This document shows, piece after piece, positions 16,077-23,988 of a stretch of DNA of 64,000 nt. This DNA comes from Streptomyces sp. HB132 (GTDB lineage: Bacteria > Actinomycetota > Actinomycetes > Streptomycetales > Streptomycetaceae). The notes beneath the pieces were generated by a model. It did not search any database and was not told where the DNA came from. It saw only the letters and a program-made list of their open reading frames with translations. The translations under genes were made by a program, and so were the position numbers. How positions within the stretch are numbered: the first letter of the stretch is position 1; each line of letters begins with the position of its first letter. Where the stretch lies: assembly GCF_016909575.1 (NCBI RefSeq), contig NZ_JAFBGA010000002.1:434001-498000 (forward strand), in the 5' to 3' direction.

Positions 16077-16799
16077 GTGACCCGCATCGACAGCGTGCGC
16101 GCCGCAACCTACTCGGCGAAGGACAGCGCGCAGCACGCCGCGGAAGTGGTGGCGCCATACGCCGACACGGCCAAGGAACAGGCCGCGCACTACGCGCAGG
16201 AGGCCCGCGCACTGCTCGCGCCCAAGATGTCGAAGGCAGCCGCGCAGGCCCGCGTCCAGTACGGCGCGCACCTCGCCCCACGTATCGAACAGGCGCTGAC
16301 CCATGTGCCTCCCAAGGTCGACGAGGCCGCGCACAGGGCCGCCACTCGGACGCGCAGCGCCGCCCGTACCGCGGCGGACTACACCGTGCCGCGTGTCGAG
16401 TACGCGGTGGCGGCGAGCCGGCCCGTCGCCGAGGAGGCCACGGCCCGCAGCACTGCCGCACTGGCTGCGCTCCGTGGCCAGGTGACGGCCAAGGAGATCC
16501 AGAAGCTCGTCAGAAAGCACGAGCGGCGGGCCAAGGCCGGGCGAGCGGCCAAGGGACTCCTCGTGCTCGGCCTCGTGACAGGTGGGGCTCTCGCCGCCTG
16601 GAAGTGGTGGGACAAGCAGGCCAACCCGGACTGGCTGGTCGAGCCGCCGGCACCCACCGAGGTGGGGGACGACCGCGCGCCCCTGACATCGGTCGACGGC
16701 AGCGGTCAGGACGTGCTCGATCCGGAGGTCCGTGCCAAGCAGGACGACGCCGAAGGCCGATCGGACCGGGCGCAGGGCGACAACGACGGGCGCGCCTGA
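16077..16799 (+). CDS. DUF5324 family protein
   Basis: 240 residues. The N-terminal two thirds is an Ala-rich, charged, helical stretch resembling an apolipoprotein or LEA-like amphipathic repeat. One membrane helix (about 160-175, AKGLLVLGLVTGGALAAW) follows, then a conserved WWDKQANPDWLVEPPAPTEV segment and an acidic tail. The GTG start has AAGGAGGAGG in place. Conserved in streptomycetes, function unknown. The gene ends at a terminator that shares an arm with a parS palindrome. Confidence 0.85.
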   Translation: MTRIDSVRAATYSAKDSAQHAAEVVAPYADTAKEQAAHYAQEARALLAPKMSKAAAQARVQYGAHLAPRIEQALTHVPPKVDEAAHRAATRTRSAARTAADYTVPRVEYAVAASRPVAEEATARSTAALAALRGQVTAKEIQKLVRKHERRAKAGRAAKGLLVLGLVTGGALAAWKWWDKQANPDWLVEPPAPTEVGDDRAPLTSVDGSGQDVLDPEVRAKQDDAEGRSDRAQGDNDGRA

Positions 16800-16836
16800 G
16801 AGAACCTTTGCCGTCCCGGTCCCGACGGGGACGGCA

Positions 16837-16882
16837 GGAAGGGGCGCCGGAGAGACCTCACGGTCTCTCCGGCGCCCCTTCC
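16837..16882 (+). terminator. Terminator of DUF5324 gene, overlapping a parS palindrome
   Basis: A 21-bp perfect stem (16837-16857 with 16862-16882) and 4-base loop. Its right arm (GGCGCCCCTTCC end) is also the left arm of the parS palindrome at 16874-16909, so the two hairpins are mutually exclusive. Confidence 0.85.
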
Positions 16883-16884
16883 CT

Positions 16885-16898
16885 GTTTCACGTGAAAC
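16885..16898. other. parS: parS site inside a 36-bp palindrome
   Basis: Exact GTTTCACGTGAAAC, extended on both sides to a perfect 36-bp palindrome (16874-16909) by GCCCCTTCCCT and its complement. It lies between convergent genes; the long palindrome can also serve as the minus-strand terminator of the beta-lactamase gene. Confidence 0.93.
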
Positions 16899-16945
16899 AG
16901 GGAAGGGGCCTGCGGAGACACCGGCGACGCGGCGAGGCAGCCACA

Positions 16946-17893
16946 TCACCGCGTGTTTCGCTCGGACAGCGCCTCGAAAGCGACCTCGGCCGCGCGGGCG
17001 AGGAGTGCGTCATCGGGCTCGGCGTCCTTGCTGTCGCGGCGGGAGAGGACGGCGAGGGCAAGGGGAGCGGCGTCGGGCGGCCAGACAACCGCGATGTCGT
17101 TACGGGTGCCGTAGCCGCCCGTGCCGGTCTTGTCCCCCACCTGCCAGCCGTCGGGGGTGCCGGCGCGAATCGTGTGGTCGCCCGTCGTGTTTCGCTTGAG
17201 CCAATCGGTCAGCACGGCGCGCTTGTCCGTGGGAAGCGTGCTGCCGAGGACGTAGGCGCGGAGGTTGTCGACGAGAGCGCGCGGTGTGCTGGTGTCACGG
17301 ACATCACCGGGCACCGCGTCGCTGAGCGCGACCTCGTAGCGGTCGCAGCGGGTGACATCGTCACCGAGCCCGCGCAGGGCCTCCTGCAGCCCGCGAGGGC
17401 CTCCGATCTCGCGGAAGAGGAGGTTGGCCGCAGCGTTGTCGCTGTAGCGGACGGCGGCATCACACAGTTCGCGGAGGCTCAGTCCGGTGGCGACGTGCCG
17501 CTCGGTGATCGGCGAGTTGCTGATGAGGTCGTCACGGCTGTAGCGCACGAGCCGGTCCAGCTGGCGGAGCGAGTTCTTGTCCAGCATGACGCCGGCGAGC
17601 AGTGCCTTGCACGTGGAGGCGTAGGCGAAGCGTTCGTCGGCCCGGTGGGCGACGGTCCGGCCACTGCCGGTGTCGAGTGCGTAGACGCCGAGCCTCGCGT
17701 CGTACTTCCGCTCCAGCGCCACGAACGCGCGCTCGGCACGGGGCTCGGCAGGCGTCGGGCCCGAAGGCGTGGAAGTGGACGGCGGCGGGCCGGATGTGGC
17801 CGGGGAGTTGCCGCTGCACCCGGGGAGCAGGGTGGCGATGCCCGCCAGCGTGAGGAATGTGGCACGGCGGGAGACAGGGGTTCGGGTGCTCAT
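16946..17893 (-). CDS. Class A beta-lactamase (Tat/lipoprotein type)
   Basis: 315 residues. The N-terminus has a twin-Arg motif (SRRATFL) and a lipobox-like LLPGC (Cys26), so it is probably Tat-exported and lipid-anchored. Catalytic motifs: S93-x-x-K96 (STCK), SDN 151-153, Glu187 in DRYEVALSD (E166 equivalent; the usual Pro after it is Val) and KTG 255-257 (KTGTGGYG). It hydrolyses penicillins or cephalosporins outside the membrane. Located 54 bases downstream of a PBP gene on the same strand, likely one operon, with a LysR/BlaB-like regulator pair transcribed divergently. Confidence 0.93.
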   Translation of the reverse strand: MSTRTPVSRRATFLTLAGIATLLPGCSGNSPATSGPPPSTSTPSGPTPAEPRAERAFVALERKYDARLGVYALDTGSGRTVAHRADERFAYASTCKALLAGVMLDKNSLRQLDRLVRYSRDDLISNSPITERHVATGLSLRELCDAAVRYSDNAAANLLFREIGGPRGLQEALRGLGDDVTRCDRYEVALSDAVPGDVRDTSTPRALVDNLRAYVLGSTLPTDKRAVLTDWLKRNTTGDHTIRAGTPDGWQVGDKTGTGGYGTRNDIAVVWPPDAAPLALAVLSRRDSKDAEPDDALLARAAEVAFEALSERNTR

Positions 17894-17947
17894 GGAGGTA
17901 CGGGTTTTCCCTTCCGAGGTCGGCGTGCTGGCCCGGCCGGCCGTTGT

Positions 17948-19603
17948 TCAACGGGCCAGGTTGCTGAGAAACCGCTGGGCGACCGGACCGGCGTCGGCGC
18001 CGCCGGAACCACCGTCCTCGAGGAGAACCGCCCAAGCGAGGTCGGAGTCACCCTGGAACCCGATCATCCAGGCGTGGGTACGAGGCGGTGTACCGCTGCC
18101 GAACTCGGCGGTCCCGGTCTTCGCGTGAGGCCGACCGGACAGGTTCTTGAGCGCGTGGGCGGACCCGGAGGTCACGGTGGCGCGCATCAGTTCACGAAGT
18201 TCACGGGCGACACCGGCGTCCAGTTCCGACGGGGCCCGGTGTCTCTCCTTCACAGCGTCCGGCACCAGCACGGGCTGGTTGAACGTCCCACTTTTGACGG
18301 TGGCCGCGACAGACGCCATCACGAGCGGAGACGCCTGGACGCGTGCCTGGCCGATGGTGGCGGCGGCTTTGTCGTTGTCGCTCGTCGTGACGGGGACGCT
18401 GCCGTCGTACGTGGTCGTGCCCACGTCCCATTTGCCTCCGATCCCGAAGGCCTGGGCGGTGTCGCGCAGGTCGGTGTCGGAGAGCCGGTCCCGGGCGTCG
18501 ACGAAGTAGGTGTTGCAGGACTGTGTGAAGGCGTCGGCGAAGGTCGACCCGGTCGGCAGCTCGAACTGCTTCTGGTTCTCGAAACGCTGTCCGTCGACCC
18601 GAGCGAACTTCGGGCAGGGTGCGGGTGTCCCCGCAGTCATGCCACCTTCCAGGAGCGCCGCCGCGGTGACGACCTTGAAGACGGAGCCGGGCGGATAGCG
18701 CCCCTCGAGGGCCCGGTTGAAACCGCCGGGCCGGTTGGCCGCCGCAAGAACGTGGCCGTTCCGCGGATCGATGGCGACGATGGCCGCGTGTACGTCGGAC
18801 CCGGTCAGAGCATCTGCTGCGGCCTTCTGGACGCGCGGGTCGATGGTGGTGTGCACCGGTCGGCCTTCGGCCGCCGCTGTCTCGGCGAGATCCTTGACCG
18901 CGCGGCCGCTCTGCCGGTCGGCGACCACCAGTGACCTGCTCGCCTTCCTGCCCCCGGACAGGACGTCGTCGTAGCGAGCCTCCAGGCCTGACGCGCCCTT
19001 GCCGCTGACCGGGTCGACGGTTCCGACGAGGCTTTCCGCTCGGAGCGGGTCTCCCTCGGCATCGAGGACCTGTGCCCTGCTGCCGGCGCTCTTGAGTGCG
19101 AGTGTCTGCCCCGACGACAGTTCCGGATGGATCATCGGCGAAGTGAACTCGACCTTCCACGTCCCCGAGGTGTCGCTCACCTGTGCGTGGGAGCGCCAGG
19201 TGACGGCGCCCGCACCCGGTATCTGCATGGTCACGGTGAAGGGAAAGCGCGCTTTCCCCTCCCCCTGTCTCCGGCCCTCACCGTCGTCGATGGTGGTCTT
19301 GGACGGCTTGAGGTTGGTCAGTACGGACGTGAGGAGCGATTGCGCCCCGTCAGGTGTGTCGGTGTAGCCGGCCGCCGCCGCGGCGTCGTGCTTCGCCCAC
19401 GCGGCGAGGAAGGCCGTCAAGGGCTCCCGGGCCGACGCGACTTCCGCGTCTTCTTCGTGACCGTCGCCGCCCACGAGGCCGAAGGCGGCATAGCCTCCTC
19501 CCGCCAGCAGGAGGAGGGCCACCGCGATGCCGAGCGGTCGCCGCATGCGTCGCGGCCGTGCCCGCGACGAGGTGGAACTGTTCCGGCTGTAGGTACGCGC
19601 CAC
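17948..19603 (-). CDS. MecA-type class B penicillin-binding protein
   Basis: 551 residues from GTG 19603, which has GGAG six bases upstream; a longer in-frame start at 19663 has no such site and would run into the divergent promoter. One membrane helix (about 22-44), an NTF2-like MecA_N domain (about 56-160), a dimerisation region and a transpeptidase domain with S307-x-x-K310 (PPGSVFK), SCN 362-364 and KTG 495-497. The NTF2 domain is shared with PBP2a and enterococcal PBP5, known for low beta-lactam affinity; low affinity here is an inference. It shares an operon with the beta-lactamase. Confidence 0.92.
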   Translation of the reverse strand: MARTYSRNSSTSSRARPRRMRRPLGIAVALLLLAGGGYAAFGLVGGDGHEEDAEVASAREPLTAFLAAWAKHDAAAAAGYTDTPDGAQSLLTSVLTNLKPSKTTIDDGEGRRQGEGKARFPFTVTMQIPGAGAVTWRSHAQVSDTSGTWKVEFTSPMIHPELSSGQTLALKSAGSRAQVLDAEGDPLRAESLVGTVDPVSGKGASGLEARYDDVLSGGRKASRSLVVADRQSGRAVKDLAETAAAEGRPVHTTIDPRVQKAAADALTGSDVHAAIVAIDPRNGHVLAAANRPGGFNRALEGRYPPGSVFKVVTAAALLEGGMTAGTPAPCPKFARVDGQRFENQKQFELPTGSTFADAFTQSCNTYFVDARDRLSDTDLRDTAQAFGIGGKWDVGTTTYDGSVPVTTSDNDKAAATIGQARVQASPLVMASVAATVKSGTFNQPVLVPDAVKERHRAPSELDAGVARELRELMRATVTSGSAHALKNLSGRPHAKTGTAEFGSGTPPRTHAWMIGFQGDSDLAWAVLLEDGGSGGADAGPVAQRFLSNLAR

Positions 19604-19823
19604 AGTGATCTCCGTTCCGGGCCGGGCCCGGTCAGCTCGCCGGAAGCGGTCCCCCGGCGTCATCGGGGGTGCATACGCTCGACGTGCGCCTGGCTACGGC
19701 CCCAAGAAGCCGGCCGGAATCCCCACCCCGTTGGGAGTCAAGCCCGCACACCTTCCTCATGTCGAATACGCTCTCGGCATCACGCTGATTCGCAAGCTGT
19801 ATCGCCGCACTACAGGAGGAAAA
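19604..19823. promoter_or_regulatory. Divergent promoter/operator region of the PBP-beta-lactamase operon and lysR
   Basis: 220 bases between divergent starts, the classical place for LysR boxes. The word ATACGCTC occurs twice (19673-19680 and 19766-19773), 93 bases apart; both are candidate half-sites. The lysR ribosome site AGGAGGAAAA is at 19814-19823. No operator can be fixed without binding data. Confidence 0.5.
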
Positions 19824-20696
19824 GTGCTGACGGAACGGCATCTGGAAATCTTCATCGCGCTGGCGGAGGAGGAGCACTTCGGGACCGCCGCTCAGCGAGT
19901 GGGCATCACCCAGCCGCCACTGTCGCAGGGCCTGCGTCGGCTGGAGGGCCTGCTCGGAGTCCGCCTGTTCGACCGCGAGAGGGGCGTCTCCCTCACCGTG
20001 GAGGGGACGCTGCTCCTGCCGCACGCCCGCAGAGCGCTGGCCGCACTCGCGGAACTTCGCGAGACCGGCGCCCGCGAGCACGCGGACGGCAGACGCCTGC
20101 GGCTCGGGCTGACTCCGGAGGTCCCGACGAACTTCGCGGCCGACGTGGCGGCCTCGCCGGTCCGCGCCGGCGGGCACGCACGGATCGACGTCGTGACGGC
20201 GTCGTCCGCGGCGCTTCTCAAGGATCTCGTGGCCGGCCGGCTCGACATCGCCGTGATCCGCCATCCCTCCGTGCTGCACGGTCTTTCCGCGGGTCGGGTG
20301 ATCCTGCTGCCGACCTGGATCCTCACCCCCGCCGGGCGTGGCAACGCCGGGGACGCCCTCACGTCACGTCTGCCCGTCGCCGTGCGGCCCCGCGCCGAGG
20401 CGCCCGCGGCCCACGACCTCTTCGTCGACACCCTGGCCGGCCGGGGCCGCAGGGTGGAGACCGTGACGGTGTCCGACGAACGCGCCGGACTCGCTCTGGT
20501 GGCTGCAGGTCAGGCGGTGCTGATCACGGCGGACTCCACGCTGACGGCGACGGAGGTCGAGCGGCGGACGCCGACGGACCCCCCGCTCCCCCTGCGCCTC
20601 CGAGTGGCCTGGGACCCTCGGCGTCCTGGTTCGAAGGAGACCGCTGAGACCGTGCGACTGATCGAGGACGCCCTGACCGGGATGGTGGCGAAGTGA
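19824..20696 (+). CDS. LysR-family regulator, BlaA-like
   Basis: 290 residues from GTG 19824 (AGGAGGAAAA immediately upstream). N-terminal winged HTH (about 1-60: ERHLEIFIALAEEEHFGTAAQRVGITQPPLSQGLRRLEGLLGVRLF in part) and a C-terminal periplasmic-binding-like effector domain. Overlaps the next gene by GTGA. In S. cacaoi a LysR protein (BlaA) and a serine-active-site-like protein (BlaB), encoded the same way, together activate the beta-lactamase gene blaL. The arrangement here is the same, with a PBP gene added to the target operon. Confidence 0.9.
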   Translation: MLTERHLEIFIALAEEEHFGTAAQRVGITQPPLSQGLRRLEGLLGVRLFDRERGVSLTVEGTLLLPHARRALAALAELRETGAREHADGRRLRLGLTPEVPTNFAADVAASPVRAGGHARIDVVTASSAALLKDLVAGRLDIAVIRHPSVLHGLSAGRVILLPTWILTPAGRGNAGDALTSRLPVAVRPRAEAPAAHDLFVDTLAGRGRRVETVTVSDERAGLALVAAGQAVLITADSTLTATEVERRTPTDPPLPLRLRVAWDPRRPGSKETAETVRLIEDALTGMVAK

Positions 20697-21607
20697 GCGA
20701 GAACAGGAACGGCGGCAGTGCTGAGCGGGTCATCCGGGGCATGTTCGACGACGCGGGCGTCCGAGGCTGGCTGCACGTGGCGGAACTGGGCCGCCCGTCG
20801 GCCCGGGTGACCATCGATCCCGACGAGCGTGTGCCCATGGCGTCGGTCTACAAGGTGCCTGTGATGGTCGCCTTCTGCCGCCTCGTGGACGCGGGGCTGA
20901 TCGACCCGAGTCGCAGGCTGACGCTGACACCCGACGAGCGTGTGCCGGGACCGACCGGCATCTCGGTCCTGCACGATCCCGTCACCCTGTCGCTGCGCGA
21001 CATGGTGGTCCTGATGATGACGATCTCCGACAACACCTCGGCCGACGCCGTTCTCCGGGTTGTAGGCCCGGACGTGGTCGACGCCATGTGCAGGGACCTG
21101 GGCATGCCCGACACCCATGTCCACGGGGGAGTCGTCACCACGTTCAGCCGACTGGTCGCCGAAACGGGCGCCGCCTCCTTGGACGCCGCCCTGGCACACG
21201 TGGCGGACAACGACACCGTCGTGCCCCCGGGGGTGTACGACCCGGCGTTCAAGGCCTCCACCACACCGTCGGACATGGCCCTGCTTCTGCGAGCGATCTG
21301 GACCGGACAGGCCGCGTCCGACGAGCGCTGCGCCTTCATGCGCGACGTGATGCGCAGGCAGCCGTGGACGCACCGGCTCGCCTCCGGCTTCCCCTACGAC
21401 GGCGTCACCGTCTACGGGAAGACGGGCAGCTTCGGTTCCATGCGCCACGAGGCGGGCGTCATCGAACTCGCCGACGGCAGCACCTACACCGCCGTGGTCT
21501 TCACCCAGGCCGCCCGGTCCGACGCCAAGCTGCCGCGCGCCGACGCGGTGATCGGCGCTGCGGCCCGGACCGCCGTGGAGGAACTGCGGGGTCGCCAGGA
21601 CACCTGA
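20693..21607 (+). CDS. Cytoplasmic class A beta-lactamase-like protein, BlaB-like regulator
   Basis: 304 residues with no signal peptide. It retains S51-x-x-K54 (ASVYK), SDN 112-114 and KTG 243-245 (GKTGSFG), but the region that should hold the omega-loop Glu (about 130-165, RDLGMPDTHVHGG) has no R-x-E motif, so hydrolysis is doubtful. Start GTG overlaps the lysR stop by 4 bases. Known S. cacaoi BlaB is an intracellular protein of this fold needed for induction; it may sense muropeptides or beta-lactams. A plain beta-lactamase is the less likely alternative because nothing would export it. Confidence 0.85.
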   Translation: MSENRNGGSAERVIRGMFDDAGVRGWLHVAELGRPSARVTIDPDERVPMASVYKVPVMVAFCRLVDAGLIDPSRRLTLTPDERVPGPTGISVLHDPVTLSLRDMVVLMMTISDNTSADAVLRVVGPDVVDAMCRDLGMPDTHVHGGVVTTFSRLVAETGAASLDAALAHVADNDTVVPPGVYDPAFKASTTPSDMALLLRAIWTGQAASDERCAFMRDVMRRQPWTHRLASGFPYDGVTVYGKTGSFGSMRHEAGVIELADGSTYTAVVFTQAARSDAKLPRADAVIGAAARTAVEELRGRQDT

Positions 21608-21667
21608 CCCCCGGGACCGCACGGCCCCCGAGCCCGTAGGCGCGAATCCCACGTGGACATGAAAAAC

Positions 21668-21700
21668 GCCCCCCGCCCCGCGTACTGCGGTTCGGAGGGC
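21668..21700 (-). terminator. Terminator of tRNA-Ala
   Basis: On the minus strand an 8-bp outer stem (GCCCTCCG with CGGGGGGC, one G-U) and a 4-bp inner stem are followed by GTTTTTC, a real U-tract, just beyond the tRNA-Ala 3' end. Confidence 0.7.
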
Positions 21701-21708
21701 ACTGGAAG

Positions 21709-21781
21709 TGGAGCCTAGGAGATTCGAACTCCTGACATCTGCCTTGCAAAGGCAGCGCTCTACCAACTGAGCTAAGGCCCC
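21709..21781 (-). tRNA. tRNA-Ala (anticodon TGC)
   Basis: Minus-strand gene GGGGCCTTAGCTCAGTTGG ... GTTCGAATC ... AGGCTCC plus discriminator A, 73 bases. The acceptor stem has the G3-U70 wobble that marks alanine tRNA, and the anticodon loop is TTTGCAA. CCA is not encoded (CTT follows). Confidence 0.97.
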
Positions 21782-21951
21782 GAAAAGCGGACACCTCGGG
21801 CATAACTACGCCGCGACGTCCGTCGCAGAACAGAGTACCGGGTGACCCCCCGAATCCTGCAAAAGGATTGGGGCTCCCGGCCCGCAACGGCTCTCCGTAA
21901 GATGCACGACAAGGTTCGCAGCAGCGAAGCCGCAGCGAAGGGGAGACGCAA

Positions 21952-22500
21952 ATGGACGCAGCGCAGCAAGAGGCGACGGCTAGAGCCCGGGAGCTCCAGC
22001 GCAGCTGGTACGGAGAGCCGCTGGGGGCGCTCTTCCGCAGGCTGATAGATGACCTCGGCCTCAATCAGGCACGTCTCGCGGCGGTGCTCGGGCTGTCCGC
22101 CCCCATGCTCTCCCAGCTGATGAGCGGCCAGCGGGCCAAGATCGGTAATCCGGCGGTCGTCCAGCGGGTCCAGGCACTCCAGGAGCTCGCCGGCCAGGTG
22201 GCGGACGGCAGTGCCAGCGCGGGAGAGGCCACGGACCGGATGGAGGAGATCAAGAAGTCGCAGGGCGGCTCGGTGCTGACGAACAGCGGTCAGACCTCCA
22301 CCACCGGTGGCGCCCCCACCGTGCGGCGTGTGGTCCGCGAGATCCAGTCGCTGTTGCGGTCGGTCTCGGCGGCCGGCGAGATCATTGAAGCGGCTGACTC
22401 CCTCGCCCCCGCCCACCCCGAGCTGGCAGAGTTCCTCCGGGTGTACGGAGCGGGACGCACCGCGGACGCGGTCGCGCACTACGAAGGTCACCAGAGCTAG
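21952..22500 (+). CDS. HTH DNA-binding protein
   Basis: 182 residues. An XRE-like helix-turn-helix near 35-70 (DLGLNQARLAAVLGLSAPMLSQLMSGQ) is followed by a helical, charged linker, a Ser/Thr/Gly-rich gap and a C-terminal helical domain (VVREIQSLLRSVSAAGEIIEAAD). It is upstream of and co-oriented with a Ser/Thr kinase gene 103 bases on. The family is conserved in streptomycetes; targets are unknown. Start chosen at ATG 21952 after AAGGGGAGACGCAA. Confidence 0.85.
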   Translation: MDAAQQEATARARELQRSWYGEPLGALFRRLIDDLGLNQARLAAVLGLSAPMLSQLMSGQRAKIGNPAVVQRVQALQELAGQVADGSASAGEATDRMEEIKKSQGGSVLTNSGQTSTTGGAPTVRRVVREIQSLLRSVSAAGEIIEAADSLAPAHPELAEFLRVYGAGRTADAVAHYEGHQS

Positions 22501-22603
22501 GGCGAAACCCAGGCCCCGGGGCCGCCCCGGGGCGGCGGAGCCGTGGCAGTAGCCGGGCGGCCGGGGGCACGAACCGAAACGGGAACGGGAGCGGCGCAGC
22601 GCA

Positions 22604-23980
22604 ATGGGTGAGGTCTTCGCTGGTCGGTACGAGCTGGTCGATCCGATCGGACGCGGTGGGGTCGGGGCCGTCTGGCGCGCGTGGGACCACCGGCGCCGCC
22701 GGTATGTGGCGGCGAAGGTCCTGCAGCAGAGCGATGCGCACACGCTGCTGCGCTTCGTCCGCGAACAGGCATTGCGGATCGAGCATCCGCACGTGCTCGC
22801 CCCGGCCAGCTGGGCCGCCGACGACGACAAGGTCCTGTTCACCATGGACCTGGTCAGCGGCGGTTCGCTGGCGCACGTCATCGGCGACTACGGCCCGCTG
22901 CCCCCGCGGTTCGTCTGCCTCCTGCTCGATCAGCTGCTGTCCGGACTTTCCACGGTGCACGCCGAGGGGGTCGTTCACCGTGACATCAAACCGGCCAACA
23001 TCCTGATGGAGGCCACCGGCGCGGGCCGGCCGCACCTGCGGCTCTCCGACTTCGGCATCTCGATGCGTAAGGGCGAGCCACGGCTCACGGAGACCAACTA
23101 CGTGGTGGGCACGCCCGGTTACTTCGCGCCCGAGCAGATGATGGGAGCCGAACCCGACTTCCCGGCGGACCTGTTCGCCGTCGGTCTCGTCGCGCTCTAT
23201 CTGCTCCAGGGGCGGAAGCCGGACTCCAAGGCCTTGATCGAGCACTTCGCCGCGCACGGGATCCCGGGCGCCCCCCAGGGCGTTCCGGAGCCCTTGTGGC
23301 AGGTCCTCGCTGGCCTGTTGCAGCCGGATCCGCACGCACGTTTCCGTACGGCCACGGGTGCGCGCAAGGCGCTGACGGCGGCAGTCGAGATGCTGCCGGA
23401 AGCCGGCCCGGACGACGAGCCGGTGGAGGTGTTCGACCAGATCGGCCCTCTGCCCACGGGATACGGCCCCGAGGGCCCCGAGGGCTCCCGCCCCGCGACA
23501 CCCGGCAACGGGCCTCAGACACCCGCACAGCCCGTCGGCGGCGCACCGCCCACTCCGCAGCCACCGCAGCAGCCGTACGGACCGCAGGGCGCGGCCCAGC
23601 AGCCGTACCTGCAGCAGCGGAGCGCGCCGGTACAACAGCCTCACGCGGCACCTCCGTCGATGTCGGAAACGGGCAGCTTCCACCTTGCTCCGCCCCCACA
23701 GCGCCCGGCGCCCGTGCCGAACCCCGCGCAGGCGCAGCCGGTTCCGTCCCCCTACACCGCCGACGCCGCCCGGGCCGCCACGGGCCCCGTGTCGTACGGG
23801 GCGGCACCCACACGCCCGTACACCGCCCCGAACGGGCAGGCTCCCCAGGACATCGCGCCACCCGCCCGGCAGGCGTCCACCGTGAAGAGGCCGGGACCGC
23901 CCCCGAAGGTGGCGGTCCCGGTACTGGTCTTGGCGCTGATCTGCTTCGCGGTGGGGATCTGGGCACTCACCCGGTCCTGA
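22604..23980 (+). CDS. Ser/Thr protein kinase without extracytoplasmic domain
   Basis: 458 residues. Kinase domain about 8-265 with GRGGVGAVW, Lys38, HRDIKPAN (125-132), DFG 149-151 and a GTPGYFAPEQ segment; catalytic residues are intact. A 160-residue Pro/Gln-rich linker leads to one C-terminal membrane helix (about 436-454) with only about four residues outside. It therefore cannot sense ligands outside through its own domain. The convergent neighbours encode two secreted, membrane-anchored proteins that could be partners. Confidence 0.93.
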   Translation: MGEVFAGRYELVDPIGRGGVGAVWRAWDHRRRRYVAAKVLQQSDAHTLLRFVREQALRIEHPHVLAPASWAADDDKVLFTMDLVSGGSLAHVIGDYGPLPPRFVCLLLDQLLSGLSTVHAEGVVHRDIKPANILMEATGAGRPHLRLSDFGISMRKGEPRLTETNYVVGTPGYFAPEQMMGAEPDFPADLFAVGLVALYLLQGRKPDSKALIEHFAAHGIPGAPQGVPEPLWQVLAGLLQPDPHARFRTATGARKALTAAVEMLPEAGPDDEPVEVFDQIGPLPTGYGPEGPEGSRPATPGNGPQTPAQPVGGAPPTPQPPQQPYGPQGAAQQPYLQQRSAPVQQPHAAPPSMSETGSFHLAPPPQRPAPVPNPAQAQPVPSPYTADAARAATGPVSYGAAPTRPYTAPNGQAPQDIAPPARQASTVKRPGPPPKVAVPVLVLALICFAVGIWALTRS

Positions 23981-23988
23981 GGAGCGTC

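Noticed and set aside
16604..20647. Plus-strand frames of 776 and 506 codons
   Set aside because: They run opposite the beta-lactamase and PBP or out of frame over lysR and lack ribosome sites.
21608..21951. tRNA-Ala as an integration site for the beta-lactam block
   Set aside because: I could not find a direct repeat of the tRNA 3' end on the other side of the block, and no integrase is present.
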